DNA from: Burkholderiales bacterium | GTDB taxonomy: Bacteria; Pseudomonadota; Gammaproteobacteria; Burkholderiales; WYBJ01 | Length of the DNA stretch: 64,000 bases | Reading direction: 5' to 3' | NCBI GenBank assembly: GCA_020848435.1 | Contig: JADLAC010000010.1 | Coordinates: forward strand, 1-64,000 | Shown: one piece after another, positions 34,770 through 45,437 of the stretch | Layout of the letters: the number at the start of each line of letters is the position of its first letter | Numbering within the stretch: position 1 is the first letter of the stretch | Notes under the pieces: model-generated | What the model was told of the DNA's origin: nothing | Seen by the model: only the letters and a program-made list of their open reading frames with translations | Database searches by the model: none | Translations under genes and position numbers: made by a program

Positions 34770-36596
34770 CTAGCGAGTCGTCTCCAGGGTGTAGAGCACG
34801 GCGTACGGCGCAAGGCGTATGAACCCGGCATCGTCCGCCGCCGCGGGCTCGAGCTCGAACAGCAGCTGGCCTCGCGGGCGTTGCAGGCGCGCGCTCGGCT
34901 GCTCGCCGAAGTTCGCCCGCAGATGCAGGCGAACGCCGCCGCCGAGCGTCCAGTCTACCGCCAGCAGGCGCTCGTCCGCCACCGTGAAGGAGCCGCCGGG
35001 CGCCTGTCGCGCGAGATGCTGTATGACGTATTGATGGCGCAGCAGCAGGCAGTGCCGATACAGCTCCAGCCACTCGGCATGGGTTTCGGTTTCTCCCCAG
35101 CGCAGCTTCGATGCCTCGAAGGTTTTCGGGTCGCTCGGATCCGGGATGGGGGCCGACGAAGTCGCGAAACGCTCGAAGCGGGCGAACTCCTCGCGGCGCC
35201 CACGCGCGACCGCGGCGGCGAGCTCTGGGGCGAAATCGCAGAAGTACAGAAACGGGCTGCTGGCGGCGAACTCCTCGCCCATGAACAACATCGGCGGCGA
35301 CGGCGCGAGCAGCCAGCAGGCGATCGCCGCCCTGAGTCTTGCCGGGTCGGCGACGTGGCCGATGCGCTCGCCGAAGGCGCGATTGCCGACCTGGTCGTGG
35401 GTCTGCAGAAACGCGATGAACGCGCCGGACGGCAGATGAACGCTCGGATCGCCGCGTTGCTCGCCTTGACGATAGGCCGAGGGCTCGCCTTGGTAGCCGA
35501 AACCTTCCGCCAGGCAGCGGCCGAAGTACCACAGGGGCCGCTTCGCGTAGTCGGCGTAATAGCCGTCGGTTTCGCCGCTGACGAGCACGTGCGCCGCGTG
35601 ATGGATGTCGTCGTTCCACTGCGCGGTGGCGAGTAGCGGCTCGCGCCCGGCGTCGCGGCCGAGGTAACTCGCCTGGTTGCGGTCGTTCTCCAGCACGATG
35701 TGGACGTGCCGCGCAGAGCGCGTGCGGCTGCGCACCGTGGCGCACAGCTCGGTGATGAAATCGGGCTGGGTATCGTCGCTGATGGCGTGCACGGCATCGA
35801 TGCGCAAGCCATCCATGCAATACTCCTCCAGCCAGTAGAGCGCATTGTGGATGAAGAACTCGCGCACGGTGCGCGCGTCCGGACCGTCGAAATTGATCGC
35901 CGCGCCCCAGGGAGTCTGCCGTTGTGGATTGAAGAACGACGGTGCGTAGGCGTTGAGATAGTTGCCCTCCGGACCGAAGTGGTTGTAGACCACGTCGATG
36001 AAGACCATGAGGCCGCGGGCGTGCGCACACTGGACCAGCAGCTTCAGATCCTCGGGAGTGCCGTAGGACGCATCGGGGGCGAACGGCAGGACCCCGTCGT
36101 AGCCCCAGTTGCGGCTGCCGGGGAAGTCGGCGAGTGGCATCAGCTCGATCGCCGTGACGCCGAGGGCGGCGAGATGATCCAGCCGCTCGATCGCGGCGCG
36201 GAAGGTGCCCGCTTCGGTGAACGCGCCCACGTGCAGCTCGTAGATGACCGCTTGCTCCCAGGGACGGCCGTACCAGGCAAGCTCGCTCCAGGTGAACGCG
36301 AGCGGGTCGACGATCATGCTGGGGGCATGCACATCCTCCGGGTTGAAGCGCGATGCGGGGTCGGGCACGAGCAGGCCGCCATCGATGCGATAAGCATAGC
36401 GCGCTCCCACACCCACGTTGCCGAGCACGGTATGGAACCAGCCGTCGCCGTGCGCGCTAAGCGCGGCGCCGATGCGATTGCGCCCGCTCGTCACCGCGAC
36501 CTCGACCTCGGTCGCGCCGGGCGCCCACAGGCGGAACTGCGCGCTGCCTTGATCGGTCAGCTCGACCCCGAAGGGCATGGTGTAGCGGCAGCGCAT
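34770..36596 (-). CDS. treZ: Malto-oligosyltrehalose trehalohydrolase TreZ
   Basis: A 608-residue GH13 enzyme that cleaves the maltooligosyltrehalose made by TreY to release free trehalose. An N-terminal CBM48-like domain (about 1-95, FGVELTDQGSAQFRLWAPGA) precedes the barrel, which starts VIYELHVGAFTEAGTF. Catalytic residues are Asp in MDGLRIDAVHAI (about 266), Glu in HIVLENDRNQ (about 302, the LENDRN signature of TreZ) and FLQTHDQVGN. The ATG at 36596 overlaps the glgX stop by one base (TGATG). The open frame upstream runs inside glgX and is not used. Confidence 0.95.
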   Translation of the reverse strand: MRCRYTMPFGVELTDQGSAQFRLWAPGATEVEVAVTSGRNRIGAALSAHGDGWFHTVLGNVGVGARYAYRIDGGLLVPDPASRFNPEDVHAPSMIVDPLAFTWSELAWYGRPWEQAVIYELHVGAFTEAGTFRAAIERLDHLAALGVTAIELMPLADFPGSRNWGYDGVLPFAPDASYGTPEDLKLLVQCAHARGLMVFIDVVYNHFGPEGNYLNAYAPSFFNPQRQTPWGAAINFDGPDARTVREFFIHNALYWLEEYCMDGLRIDAVHAISDDTQPDFITELCATVRSRTRSARHVHIVLENDRNQASYLGRDAGREPLLATAQWNDDIHHAAHVLVSGETDGYYADYAKRPLWYFGRCLAEGFGYQGEPSAYRQGEQRGDPSVHLPSGAFIAFLQTHDQVGNRAFGERIGHVADPARLRAAIACWLLAPSPPMLFMGEEFAASSPFLYFCDFAPELAAAVARGRREEFARFERFATSSAPIPDPSDPKTFEASKLRWGETETHAEWLELYRHCLLLRHQYVIQHLARQAPGGSFTVADERLLAVDWTLGGGVRLHLRANFGEQPSARLQRPRGQLLFELEPAAADDAGFIRLAPYAVLYTLETTR

Positions 36597-38776
36597 CAAG
36601 CGCTTCCCACGAGCTGCCGCAAGCGCAGGCCGGCTTCGCCGGTCGCGGGCTCGGCGCGAATCTGCATCAACACCGCCAGCGAGCGGCCGCGCAGGGGGAA
36701 CTTCGCCAGTCCGGCGAACACCCGCGGCTCGTCCATGTGCTCGGGCTCGAAGGTGTTGACCAGCTCCAACCAGCCGCAGGGCATTGTGCACGGCGGCAGG
36801 GTGAACGCGATGTCGTCGTGGTGGGCGTTGAACAGCACGACGAAATTGCGATCTGTCACGGGCCGGCCGCGCTCGTCGTTTTCGCCCGGCGCTTCGCCGG
36901 AGAGAAACACGCCCAGGCAGCGGGCGAAATCCTGGTCCCATTCCTGCTCGGTCATTTCGGCCCCGTCGGGCTTGAGCCAGGCGATATCCTTGACCTGTGC
37001 GCCTTGCAGCGGCCGGCCCTGGAAGAAATCGCGGCGGCGAAATACCGGGTGCTTATGACGCAGCGCGATCAGCCGGCGCACGAATTCGAGCAGCGCGCTG
37101 CGCTCCTCGTCCATGCTCCAGTCGATCCAGCCGATGGCATTGTCCTGGCAATAGGCGTTGTTGTTGCCCGCCTGGCTGTTGCCGATCTCGTCGCCGGCGA
37201 GCAGCATCGGCACGCCTTGCGAGACGAGCAAGGTCGCGAGCAGATTGCGCTTCTGGCGGTTGCGCAGCGCGCGGATCGCGGCATCGTCGGTTGGCCCTTC
37301 GACGCCGCAATTCCAGGACAGGTTGTGATTGTGCCCGTCGCGGTTGTCTTCGCCGTTGGCCTCGTTGTGCTTGTTGTTGTACGAGACCAGATCGTGCAAG
37401 GTGAAGCCGTCGTGCGCGCTGATGAAGTTGATGCTGGCGAAGGGGCGCCGGCCGCTGCGGCCGTACAAGTCGCTCGAGCCGGTAAGGCGGCGGGCGAATT
37501 CGCCGATCAGGCCCTCGTCGCCCTTCCAGTAGGCGCGCATGGTGTCGCGGTAGCGGTCGTTCCACTCCGCCCAGCCGAGCGGGAAGTTGCCGACCTGGTA
37601 GCCGCCTTCGCCGAGATCCCACGGCTCGGCGATCAGCTTCACGCGGTTCAGGACCGGGTCCTGGCGAATGATGTCGAAGAAGGCGCCGAGCCGATCGACC
37701 GCGTGCAGCTCGCGCGCGAGCGCCGCCGCGAGGTCGAAGCGAAAGCCGTCGACGTGCATCTCGCTCACCCAGTAGCGCAGCGAGTCCATGATGAGCTGCA
37801 ATACGCGCGGATGCTGCATGTCGAGGGTATTGCCGCAGCCCGTGTAGTCCTTGTAGTAGCGCGGGTTGTCGTCGACCTGGCGGTAGTAGGCCAGGTTGTC
37901 GATGCCACGGAAGGACAGCGTCGGTCCCAGGTGATTGCCTTCGGCGGTGTGGTTGTAGACCACGTCCAGGATGACCTCGATGCCTTCGGCATGCAGCGAG
38001 CGCACCATGGTCTTGAACTCGTTCACCTTGCCCGATGCGCTGTAGCGCGCTTCCGGGGCGAAGAAGCCGATGGTGTTGTAGCCCCAGTAGTTGCGCAGCC
38101 CGCGCTCGACCAGGTAACGATCGTCGACGAAGGTATGCACCGGCATCAGCTCGACGGTGGTGACGCCGAGCCGTTTCAAGTGATCGATCACGGGCGCCGT
38201 GGCGAGCCCGGCGTAGGTGCCGCGCATGGGTTCGGGCACGTGCGGATTCAACATCGTGAAGCCGCGCACGTGCAGCTCGTAGATCACCATGTCGTGCCAG
38301 GGCACGCAGGGCGCACGGTCGTCGCCCCAGGTGAACGCGGGCTCGGTCACCTTGCACTTCGGCATGCCGCGCGCACTGTCGCGCCGGTCCAGCGACAGGT
38401 CGTCGCGCCGATTGCCGATGGTGTAGCCGAACATCGCATCGCTCCAGCGCAGGCCGCCGACGATGTTGCGCGCGTACGGGTCGAGCAGCAGCTTGGCCGG
38501 ATTGAAGCGGTGACCTTCTTCGGGCCGGTAGGGGCCGTAGACGCGATAGCCGTAGAGCCAACCGGGGCGGGCTTCAGGCAGGTAGCAGTGCCAGACGTGG
38601 TCGGTGTTCTCACGCAAGGTGATACGCTGGGTTTCGCGCCGGCCGTCGGCGCTGAACAGGCACAGCTCGACCTGTTGCGCATGCTCGGAGAACAGCGCGA
38701 AATTCACCCCTTCGCCGTCCCAGGTGGCGCCGAGCGGGTAGGAACGTCCCGGCCAGATCGCGGTTACGCTGGTCAT
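36596..38776 (-). CDS. glgX: Glycogen debranching enzyme GlgX (isoamylase type)
   Basis: A 726-residue GH13 debranching enzyme that hydrolyses alpha-1,6 branches of glycogen, freeing linear maltodextrins for MalQ/TreY. The N-terminal CBM48 domain begins [21 protein letters not shown]. The barrel has [32 protein letters not shown], nucleophile Asp in [12 protein letters not shown] (about 346), Glu in [16 protein letters not shown] (about 383) and [16 protein letters not shown] (about 455). It overlaps glgC by four bases and treZ by one, so expression is coupled. Its length fits the family. Confidence 0.95.
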   Translation of the reverse strand: MTSVTAIWPGRSYPLGATWDGEGVNFALFSEHAQQVELCLFSADGRRETQRITLRENTDHVWHCYLPEARPGWLYGYRVYGPYRPEEGHRFNPAKLLLDPYARNIVGGLRWSDAMFGYTIGNRRDDLSLDRRDSARGMPKCKVTEPAFTWGDDRAPCVPWHDMVIYELHVRGFTMLNPHVPEPMRGTYAGLATAPVIDHLKRLGVTTVELMPVHTFVDDRYLVERGLRNYWGYNTIGFFAPEARYSASGKVNEFKTMVRSLHAEGIEVILDVVYNHTAEGNHLGPTLSFRGIDNLAYYRQVDDNPRYYKDYTGCGNTLDMQHPRVLQLIMDSLRYWVSEMHVDGFRFDLAAALARELHAVDRLGAFFDIIRQDPVLNRVKLIAEPWDLGEGGYQVGNFPLGWAEWNDRYRDTMRAYWKGDEGLIGEFARRLTGSSDLYGRSGRRPFASINFISAHDGFTLHDLVSYNNKHNEANGEDNRDGHNHNLSWNCGVEGPTDDAAIRALRNRQKRNLLATLLVSQGVPMLLAGDEIGNSQAGNNNAYCQDNAIGWIDWSMDEERSALLEFVRRLIALRHKHPVFRRRDFFQGRPLQGAQVKDIAWLKPDGAEMTEQEWDQDFARCLGVFLSGEAPGENDERGRPVTDRNFVVLFNAHHDDIAFTLPPCTMPCGWLELVNTFEPEHMDEPRVFAGLAKFPLRGRSLAVLMQIRAEPATGEAGLRLRQLVGSA

Positions 38777-40008
38777 GGACCGAAACGGCGGCGGCGTTTG
38801 TCGAGCGGGGCGAGCGGCACGACCGCGATGCCGGAGGGCGTGACGGCGTAGCGTCCGTGGTCGCCTTGCACGTCATGGCCGATGCGCATGCCCGGCTCGA
38901 TTTCGTTGTGGCGATCGATGATGGCGCGGCGGATGCGCGCGCCGCGCCCGATCACGCACGAGTCGAGCACGATCGAATCCTCGATCACGACATCGTCTTC
39001 CAGCACCACCTCGGAACGGATCACGCTGCGGCGGATGTGGGCGTCCTTGATGAGCACGCCGGCGCCGATGTCGCTCTCTTCGATGCGCGCGCGGCCGATG
39101 CTCGCGGGCGGGCCCTGGTAGTTGCTGGAGCGGATCGGCCAGCGAGGATTGAGCAGGTCGAATTTCGGCTGAGCGCCGAGCGTATCCATGGTCGCAGCGA
39201 AGTAGGCATCGATGGTGCCGACGTCGCGCCAGTATGCCCGCTCCTCGTAGTCGCGCAGGCCCGGGCAGGCGTTGGCGGTGAAGTCGTAGGCATGGACGCG
39301 CTTGGTGGCGATCAAGCGAGGCAGCACGTCGCGGCCGAAATCGGTACCGCGATGGTCGCGGGCCTGAACGAGCGCCTCCACCAGCACGCCGGTACGAAAG
39401 ACGTAGTTCCCCATCGAAGCGTAGGCGCGATCGGGATCGCCCGGCATCGCCGGGGGCGCGGCGGGCTTCTCGACGAAGCCGCGGATGCGCCCGCTCGCAT
39501 CGCAGTCGATGACGCCGAAGGCGCGCGCGTCGGCCCGCGGCACCGGCAAGGCGGCGACGGTGACGTCGGCCGCGCGCTCCACGTGCACGTCGATCATCTG
39601 CCGCAAGTCCATGCGGTAGACGTGATCCGCGCCGAAGACCGCGACCAGGTCTGGATCGTTGGCCTCGATCAACGCCAGGTTCTGGTAGACCGCGTCGGCG
39701 GTGCCCTGGAACCACTCCGGCCCTTCGATCATCTGCGGCGGCACGACGGTGATGAAGTGCGACGGAATGGTGGGACCGAGCACCCATGCCTCGCGAATAT
39801 GCTCGATCAGGGATTGCGACTTGTACTGCACCAGCACGTAGATCGAGTAGATGTTCGAGTTGACCAGGTTCGACAGCACGAAATCGACGATGCGATAACG
39901 CCCGCCGAACGGTACCGCGGGCTTGGAGCGCTCCGCGGTCAGTGGATTGAGCCGGGTGCCCTCGCCGCCGGCGAGCACGATGGCGAGCACGCAATCACGC
40001 GCGCTCAT
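38773..40008 (-). CDS. glgC: Glucose-1-phosphate adenylyltransferase GlgC
   Basis: A 411-residue nucleotidyltransferase that makes ADP-glucose from ATP and glucose-1-phosphate. The N-terminal motif is [35 protein letters not shown], with the family [10 protein letters not shown] and [10 protein letters not shown] blocks. The left-handed beta-helix C-terminus carries repeats such as [20 protein letters not shown]. The ATG at 40008 overlaps the treS fusion stop by four bases (ATGA). No glycogen synthase (GlgA) lies in the window, so the ADP-glucose user is not evident. Confidence 0.95.
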   Translation of the reverse strand: MSARDCVLAIVLAGGEGTRLNPLTAERSKPAVPFGGRYRIVDFVLSNLVNSNIYSIYVLVQYKSQSLIEHIREAWVLGPTIPSHFITVVPPQMIEGPEWFQGTADAVYQNLALIEANDPDLVAVFGADHVYRMDLRQMIDVHVERAADVTVAALPVPRADARAFGVIDCDASGRIRGFVEKPAAPPAMPGDPDRAYASMGNYVFRTGVLVEALVQARDHRGTDFGRDVLPRLIATKRVHAYDFTANACPGLRDYEERAYWRDVGTIDAYFAATMDTLGAQPKFDLLNPRWPIRSSNYQGPPASIGRARIEESDIGAGVLIKDAHIRRSVIRSEVVLEDDVVIEDSIVLDSCVIGRGARIRRAIIDRHNEIEPGMRIGHDVQGDHGRYAVTPSGIAVVPLAPLDKRRRRFGP

Positions 40009-43000
40009 TGCGTGCTCGGCGGCGCATCGAGCAGCCTGGTCAGCCCGCGAATGGGGATCATGACCCAGTGCGGGCGATTGTCCAGCTCGTAGCGCATCTC
40101 GTACAGGGCTTTTTCGATCAGGAACAGCTCCAACAGCTTGTCGAAGGTCGCTGCGTCCTGCGGGACCGATGGCAGCGCGGCGGTGGCGGCCCGGTAGCCC
40201 GCAATAAATGCACCCGTCGCAAGCGCCTCCCATGCCAAGGCGGCGCTCAGGATATCGGCGTGGCGCTCGCTGCGCTGGCGCAGCCGATCGACGGTGGCAT
40301 GGGCGGCGTAGCTCGCCGATCGCAGCATGCCGGCCACATCGCGCAGCGGCGAGTGCTTGCCGCGGCGGGTTTCCACCGCGCGCATGGGCTCGCCTTCGAA
40401 GTCGATGATCGCGTAATCGTTGCCCGTGACCAGGATCTGGCCGAAATGCAGGTCGCCGTGATAACGGGTCTTGACCAGGCCATCGATGCGCAGCGACGTC
40501 TGCTCGGTGCGGTCGATCAACGCCAGGCGGCGCGCGAGCAATTGCTCGGCTTCGGCGCGCGATACCTCGTCGAGATCGGCGCGCTTGCGCTCCAACCGGC
40601 CGAAGGTCGCGAGGACATCTTCGCGCACGGTCTCGATCCAGGCGCGGACATCGTCCGCGCCAACCGGTTCGGCGGCGAAATCCGGATCGGTGCTAGGCGC
40701 GTTGAACGCGCGGTGCAGCTCGCCGACGCGGGTGCCGAGAATGTGCGCCTGGCCGATGAACAGCGCGTGCGGCTCGCCGCCGGCCGCGGGCGAGGGCTCC
40801 TCGCCCTGGATGACGTTGGCGGCCATATGACGATCCAAGTATTCCAACGCGTAGGACCAGAAGCTGCCTTGGTTGCGCACGAACCGTTGCGCGATCGCAA
40901 GGGCGGTATGCATGCCGTCGCGGCCGATGTATTCGAGCGCGCCCAGCACCGGCGCGATATGCGCGAAGTGCGCCTCGTCGGTGAGAAAGCGGCCCACCTC
41001 GAGCTCGGGATTGATGCCGCTTTGCAGCCGCCGATAGCCCTTGAGATAGATGCGGTTGCCGAGAAACACGCCGGTGTTCGACTGGTCGAGGCCCGGATAC
41101 TGGACCTCCTGGGCGAGCGCCTCGGCATCGACGCCGTCGTCATAGGCCGTGGTATGCATGAAGCGCAGCCTGCCCGCGCCGAGCGGGACCTCGCCGGTGT
41201 TGCCCATCGAGCGAACCAGCGCGCGGCAGAAGTCCGGATTGCCGAAGGCGCTGTAGAGCACACCGACTTTCGCCTTTTGCCGCACCTTGGCGAGCGCCCA
41301 GGCGCCGTAGTGCTGCATGAGATCGACGTGCTGCTCTTCCCATGCGATGCCAAGCGGCAGGAAATAGACCTGCGGCGCGATCTCGGCGAACTGGAGCTTG
41401 ACCACGAAGAAGAGCCAACTGCCCTCGCTGGTATTCCAAGGGCCGATGTCGGCCAGGGCAAGGCCGGTGACGCGGTTGCCTTTCCCCGCGAACCAGCGCT
41501 GCGACTCGAGGAAAGGCAGCAGCACCTCGTCGCGCAGCTTGTCCGCGGTGGTATTGGCGATGGCGCGCATCACGTCGCGCGCGCCGCCGCCCGGGGTGAA
41601 GAGAGTGCGCCAGCCTTCCAGCAGCACCAGCGTAGGCAGCTCGCGCAGAGGCAACACCTGCGCATGCCAGGTCGGCGGCGGCGCATCGGCGGCGAGGCGA
41701 AAGGCGTAATAGCCGTGGCCGGGCAGGGTCAGCAGGTAGGGCAGCTTGCCCACCGGCGGGAACGAGGTCTTGCCCGTCAATTCGACCGGGACGCGGCCCT
41801 CGAAACGCCCCAGGTTCAGCTCCACGGCTTGGGCATGGCGGGACAGATTGGCGACGCACAGGATGCTGTCGCCTTGCCATTCGCGCAGATAGGCGAGGAC
41901 CTTGCGGTTGCCGGGGTGCAGAAACGCGATGCCGCCGCGGCCGAACGCGCGGTGGTTCTTGCGCTCGGCGATGAGCCGCCGCGTCCAGTTGAGCAACGAG
42001 GAGGGATTGCGCGCCTGTGATTCCACGTTGATCGACTGGAAGCCGTATACCGGATCCATGTTGACGGGCAGATACAGCCGCTGCGGATCGGCGCGCGAGA
42101 AGCCGGCATTGCGATCGAGGCTCCACTGCATCGGGGTGCGCACGCCGTTGCGATCGCCCAGGTAGATGTTGTCCCCCATGCCGATCTCGTCGCCGTAGTA
42201 GAGGATGGGCGAGCCGGGCATGGTCATGAGCAGAAAGCTCATGAGCTCGATGCGATCGCGGCTGTTGTCGAGCAGTGGCGCGAGGCGCCGGCGGATGCCG
42301 ACGTTCACGCGCATGCGCGGCTCGTTGCAGTACATCTGGTACATGTAGTCGCGCTCGCGGTCGGTGACCATCTCCAGCGTGAGCTCGTCGTGATTGCGCA
42401 GAAACACTGCCCACTGGCAGCTCGGCGGGATCTCGGGCGTCTGCTGCATGATCTCCACCACCGGGTAGCGATCTTCCATCGCCATCGCCATGAACAGCCG
42501 CGGCATGAGCGGAAAGTGGTAGGCCATGTGGCACTCGTCGCCCGCGCCGAAGTATTCGCGCACGTCCTCGGGCCATTGGTTCGCTTCGGCGAGCAGCATC
42601 CGGTCGCTGTAGTGCTGGTCCATGAGCGCGCGCAGCTTGCGGATCACGACGTGGGTCTCGGCCAGGTTCTCATTGTTGGTCCCTTCGCGCTCGATGAGAT
42701 AAGGGATGGCATCCAGGCGAAAGCCGTCGATGCCCATGTCGAGCCAGAAGCGCATGGTGCGAAACACCGCCTTGAGCACGTTCGGATTGTCGAAATTCAG
42801 ATCCGGCTGGTGCGAGAAGAAGCGATGCCAGTAATGCGATTGCGCCACCTCGTCCCACGCCCAGTTCGAGGTTTCCGTATCGGTGAAGATGATGCGCGTG
42901 CCCGAGTACTTCCTCGGATCGTCGCTCCAGACGTAGTAGTCGCGCTTGGCCGAGCCCTTGGGCGCGCGCCGCGCGGCCTGGAACCAGGGATGCTGGTCGG

Positions 43001-43361
43001 AGGTGTGATTGACGACCAGCTCGGTAATGACGCGCAAACCCCGGCGATGCGCTTCACGCACGAGCGCTCGCACGTCGTTGCGGGTGCCGTAGGGCGGATA
43101 GACGTTGTGGTAATCGGCCACGTCGTAGCCGTCGTCGCGCATGGGCGAGGGGTAGAAGGGCAGCAGCCAGATGGCCGTCACCCCGAGGTCTTGGATGTAG
43201 TCGAGCTTGTCGGTGAGGCCGCGGAAGTCGCCGATGCCGTCGTCGTTGGAGTCGAAGAATGACTTGACGTGCAGCTCGTAGATGATGGCGTCCTGGTACC
43301 ACAGCGTATCGGCCGAGCGGGCCGCGGCCGCGGCCGGAGCGAGCACGGATTGATCGTTCAT
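40005..43361 (-). CDS. treS: Trehalose synthase / maltokinase fusion (TreS-Pep2)
   Basis: An 1118-residue fusion. The N-terminal GH13 part (about 1-560) interconverts trehalose and maltose: Asp in [14 protein letters not shown] (about 213), Glu in [12 protein letters not shown] (about 257), His-Asp in [13 protein letters not shown] (about 322). The C-terminal part (about 620-1118) is a kinase-like maltokinase, with [13 protein letters not shown] (about 967) and [10 protein letters not shown] (about 988) as catalytic and metal loops. It phosphorylates maltose to maltose-1-phosphate, the GlgE substrate. Fusing the two enzymes is known in this pathway. It lies 9 bases after glgE and overlaps glgC by four. 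Confidence 0.95.
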   Translation of the reverse strand: MNDQSVLAPAAAAARSADTLWYQDAIIYELHVKSFFDSNDDGIGDFRGLTDKLDYIQDLGVTAIWLLPFYPSPMRDDGYDVADYHNVYPPYGTRNDVRALVREAHRRGLRVITELVVNHTSDQHPWFQAARRAPKGSAKRDYYVWSDDPRKYSGTRIIFTDTETSNWAWDEVAQSHYWHRFFSHQPDLNFDNPNVLKAVFRTMRFWLDMGIDGFRLDAIPYLIEREGTNNENLAETHVVIRKLRALMDQHYSDRMLLAEANQWPEDVREYFGAGDECHMAYHFPLMPRLFMAMAMEDRYPVVEIMQQTPEIPPSCQWAVFLRNHDELTLEMVTDRERDYMYQMYCNEPRMRVNVGIRRRLAPLLDNSRDRIELMSFLLMTMPGSPILYYGDEIGMGDNIYLGDRNGVRTPMQWSLDRNAGFSRADPQRLYLPVNMDPVYGFQSINVESQARNPSSLLNWTRRLIAERKNHRAFGRGGIAFLHPGNRKVLAYLREWQGDSILCVANLSRHAQAVELNLGRFEGRVPVELTGKTSFPPVGKLPYLLTLPGHGYYAFRLAADAPPPTWHAQVLPLRELPTLVLLEGWRTLFTPGGGARDVMRAIANTTADKLRDEVLLPFLESQRWFAGKGNRVTGLALADIGPWNTSEGSWLFFVVKLQFAEIAPQVYFLPLGIAWEEQHVDLMQHYGAWALAKVRQKAKVGVLYSAFGNPDFCRALVRSMGNTGEVPLGAGRLRFMHTTAYDDGVDAEALAQEVQYPGLDQSNTGVFLGNRIYLKGYRRLQSGINPELEVGRFLTDEAHFAHIAPVLGALEYIGRDGMHTALAIAQRFVRNQGSFWSYALEYLDRHMAANVIQGEEPSPAAGGEPHALFIGQAHILGTRVGELHRAFNAPSTDPDFAAEPVGADDVRAWIETVREDVLATFGRLERKRADLDEVSRAEAEQLLARRLALIDRTEQTSLRIDGLVKTRYHGDLHFGQILVTGNDYAIIDFEGEPMRAVETRRGKHSPLRDVAGMLRSASYAAHATVDRLRQRSERHADILSAALAWEALATGAFIAGYRAATAALPSVPQDAATFDKLLELFLIEKALYEMRYELDNRPHWVMIPIRGLTRLLDAPPSTQ

Positions 43362-43370
43362 GGCGCCTGC

Positions 43371-45437
43371 CTACAGGAAGTAGTCGAAGTCGCGCTCGGT
43401 GCGAACCTTGCGGCGCACGCGGAACACATGCGCCGGCGCGCGGCCCGGATCGAGCTGCACGTAGTTGCGCGCGCCCCGCCAAAGGTAACGCGCGCCGCTC
43501 AACAGCTCGTGCATCTGAAACGGCGCGGACGCATCGACGCCGAGACGGTCGAGATCGAGCGTCGTCCAGCCTGCCTGAACGTGATAGGGATCGAGGTTCA
43601 CGACCGCCAGCACGACGTTGTCCTCGTGGCTCTTGGAATAGCACAGCAAGGCATCGTTGTCGGTGGGGTGGAAATGCAATCCCCAGTCGTACTGCAGGGC
43701 CGGATTGTCGCTGCGCGCCTTGTTGAGCCGCGCGATCAGCTCCGCGAGGCTGTCCGGGCGGCTCAGATCCCACTGCCTGATCTGGTATTTTTCGCTATCG
43801 AGGTACTCTTCCGAGCCGGGCTCGCGCGCCGCCGCCGCCATCAGCTCGAAGGCCGGCCCGTAAATGCCGTAGGAAGCCGCGAGCGTCGCGGCGAGCACCA
43901 CCCTCGCGATAAACGCGGGGCGGCCGCCGAACTGCAGGTATTCGGTCAGGATGTCCGGCGTGTTCGGCCAGACGTTGGGGCGGAAGTATTCGCGGCCGGG
44001 CCCGAGCGCAAGCTCGGTGAAGTAGCCGCTGAGCTCCGGCTTGGTATTGCGCCAGGCGAAGTAGGTGTACGACTGGCTGAAGCCCAGCTTCGCGAGCCGG
44101 TGCATGACCTTCGGACGCGTGAACGCCTCGGCCAGGAAGATCGCTTCCGGATACGCGCGCTTCACGTCGTCGATGAGCCACTGCCAGAAGGAAAACGCCT
44201 TCGTGTGCGGGTTGTCGACACGAAAGATGCGGATGCCTTGCTCGAGCCAGAATTCCAGCACGGCGCGCAATTCGCGCCACAGCCCAGCCCAGTCCTCGCA
44301 CTCGAAGTTGAACGGATAGATATCCTGGTACTTCTTGGGCGGATTCTCGGCGTACTGGACGCTGCCGTCGGGCCGGTGGCGGTACCACTGCGGGTGCGCG
44401 CGCACGTAGGGATGGTCGGGCGAGCATTGATAGGCGAGATCGAGCGCCAACTCGATGCCGTGGCCGCACGCCGCCTCGCGCAGGCGGTGGAAGGCAGCGA
44501 GATCGCCGAGCTCGGGATGAATGGCGGTATGTCCGCCCTCGGCGGCGCCGATGGCCCAGGGGCTGCCGACATCGTCCGCGGCGGCGACCAGCGCGTTGTT
44601 GCGGCCTTTGCGGCGCGTGCGCCCGATCGGATGGATGGGCGGCAGGTAGAGCACGTCGAACCCCATTTCGGCGATATAGGGCAGGCGGGCGATCACGTCG
44701 TCGAAGCTGCCATGGCGGGCGTTACCCGCGGCCGAGCGTGGAAAGAGCTCGTACCACGTGCTGTAGCGCGCGCGCTCGCGCTCCGCCCAGACGCTGAGCT
44801 CGACCGGCCACACGCATTGCTGACTGCGGTCGGGATGCCGCAAGGCAGCCACCGTCAATCCAGGATCGAGCGCGATGTCCTTGAGACGCACGCTATCGGT
44901 CTCGGCGCGCAGCGCTTGCGCCTTGACGCGCAGGCGGGCTGCTTCGCCGGCCGGCGCGCGCGCGGCGGCACGCTCGACCAACTCCGCGCCCGCGAGGGCG
45001 GCGGCGCGGATATCGTCGGCGTCGACGCGGCGGCGAAAATCGTGTTGCCAGGAGAGGAACGCATCGACCCAGGCGACGACGCCGTAGCGATAGCGGCCGA
45101 GGCGCTCGATACGAAAGCATCCGCGCCAGCGATCGTTCGGCAGCGCGTCCATGGCAAGCTCGTGCCATTCGGTCTCCGCTTCGTGACGCCAGCGCAGCAG
45201 GCACGCCAGCACGTCGTGGCCGTCGGTGAAGCAATCGGCTTCGACGCTGACGATTTCGCCCAGCGTTCGCTTGATGGGGAAGCGGCCGCCGTCGATTGCC
45301 GGCGAAACCGCTTCGATAACCGCCCGAATGCGCCCTTGCGCAGGCAGCGCGGGTTGCGGCGCGGTGGGGTTGCGTGTACGCGCACGCGGCTGGGGGCGCG
45401 TGGCCGCGCGGGCGCTCGCCTTCGCACGCTCAACCAT
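43371..45437 (-). CDS. glgE: Alpha-1,4-glucan:maltose-1-phosphate maltosyltransferase GlgE
   Basis: A 688-residue GH13_3 enzyme that adds maltosyl units from maltose-1-phosphate to alpha-glucan. After a basic, poorly conserved start of about 30 residues comes the beta-sandwich (AVIEAVSPAIDGGRFPIKRTLGE). Then follow DVLYLPPIHPIGRTRRKGRNN, the nucleophile Asp in IRIFRVDNPHTKAFSFW (about 406) and Glu in IFLAEAFTRPKVM (about 435). The ATG at 45437 overlaps the glgB end by eight bases; the frame opens upstream inside glgB. Together with TreS-maltokinase and GlgB it completes the trehalose-to-glucan route. Confidence 0.95.
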   Translation of the reverse strand: MVERAKASARAATRPQPRARTRNPTAPQPALPAQGRIRAVIEAVSPAIDGGRFPIKRTLGEIVSVEADCFTDGHDVLACLLRWRHEAETEWHELAMDALPNDRWRGCFRIERLGRYRYGVVAWVDAFLSWQHDFRRRVDADDIRAAALAGAELVERAAARAPAGEAARLRVKAQALRAETDSVRLKDIALDPGLTVAALRHPDRSQQCVWPVELSVWAERERARYSTWYELFPRSAAGNARHGSFDDVIARLPYIAEMGFDVLYLPPIHPIGRTRRKGRNNALVAAADDVGSPWAIGAAEGGHTAIHPELGDLAAFHRLREAACGHGIELALDLAYQCSPDHPYVRAHPQWYRHRPDGSVQYAENPPKKYQDIYPFNFECEDWAGLWRELRAVLEFWLEQGIRIFRVDNPHTKAFSFWQWLIDDVKRAYPEAIFLAEAFTRPKVMHRLAKLGFSQSYTYFAWRNTKPELSGYFTELALGPGREYFRPNVWPNTPDILTEYLQFGGRPAFIARVVLAATLAASYGIYGPAFELMAAAAREPGSEEYLDSEKYQIRQWDLSRPDSLAELIARLNKARSDNPALQYDWGLHFHPTDNDALLCYSKSHEDNVVLAVVNLDPYHVQAGWTTLDLDRLGVDASAPFQMHELLSGARYLWRGARNYVQLDPGRAPAHVFRVRRKVRTERDFDYFL

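Noticed and set aside
33300-35636. Long plus-strand frame opposite malQ-treY and treZ
   Set aside because: Antisense shadow spanning two real genes; composition is arginine- and alanine-rich without motifs.
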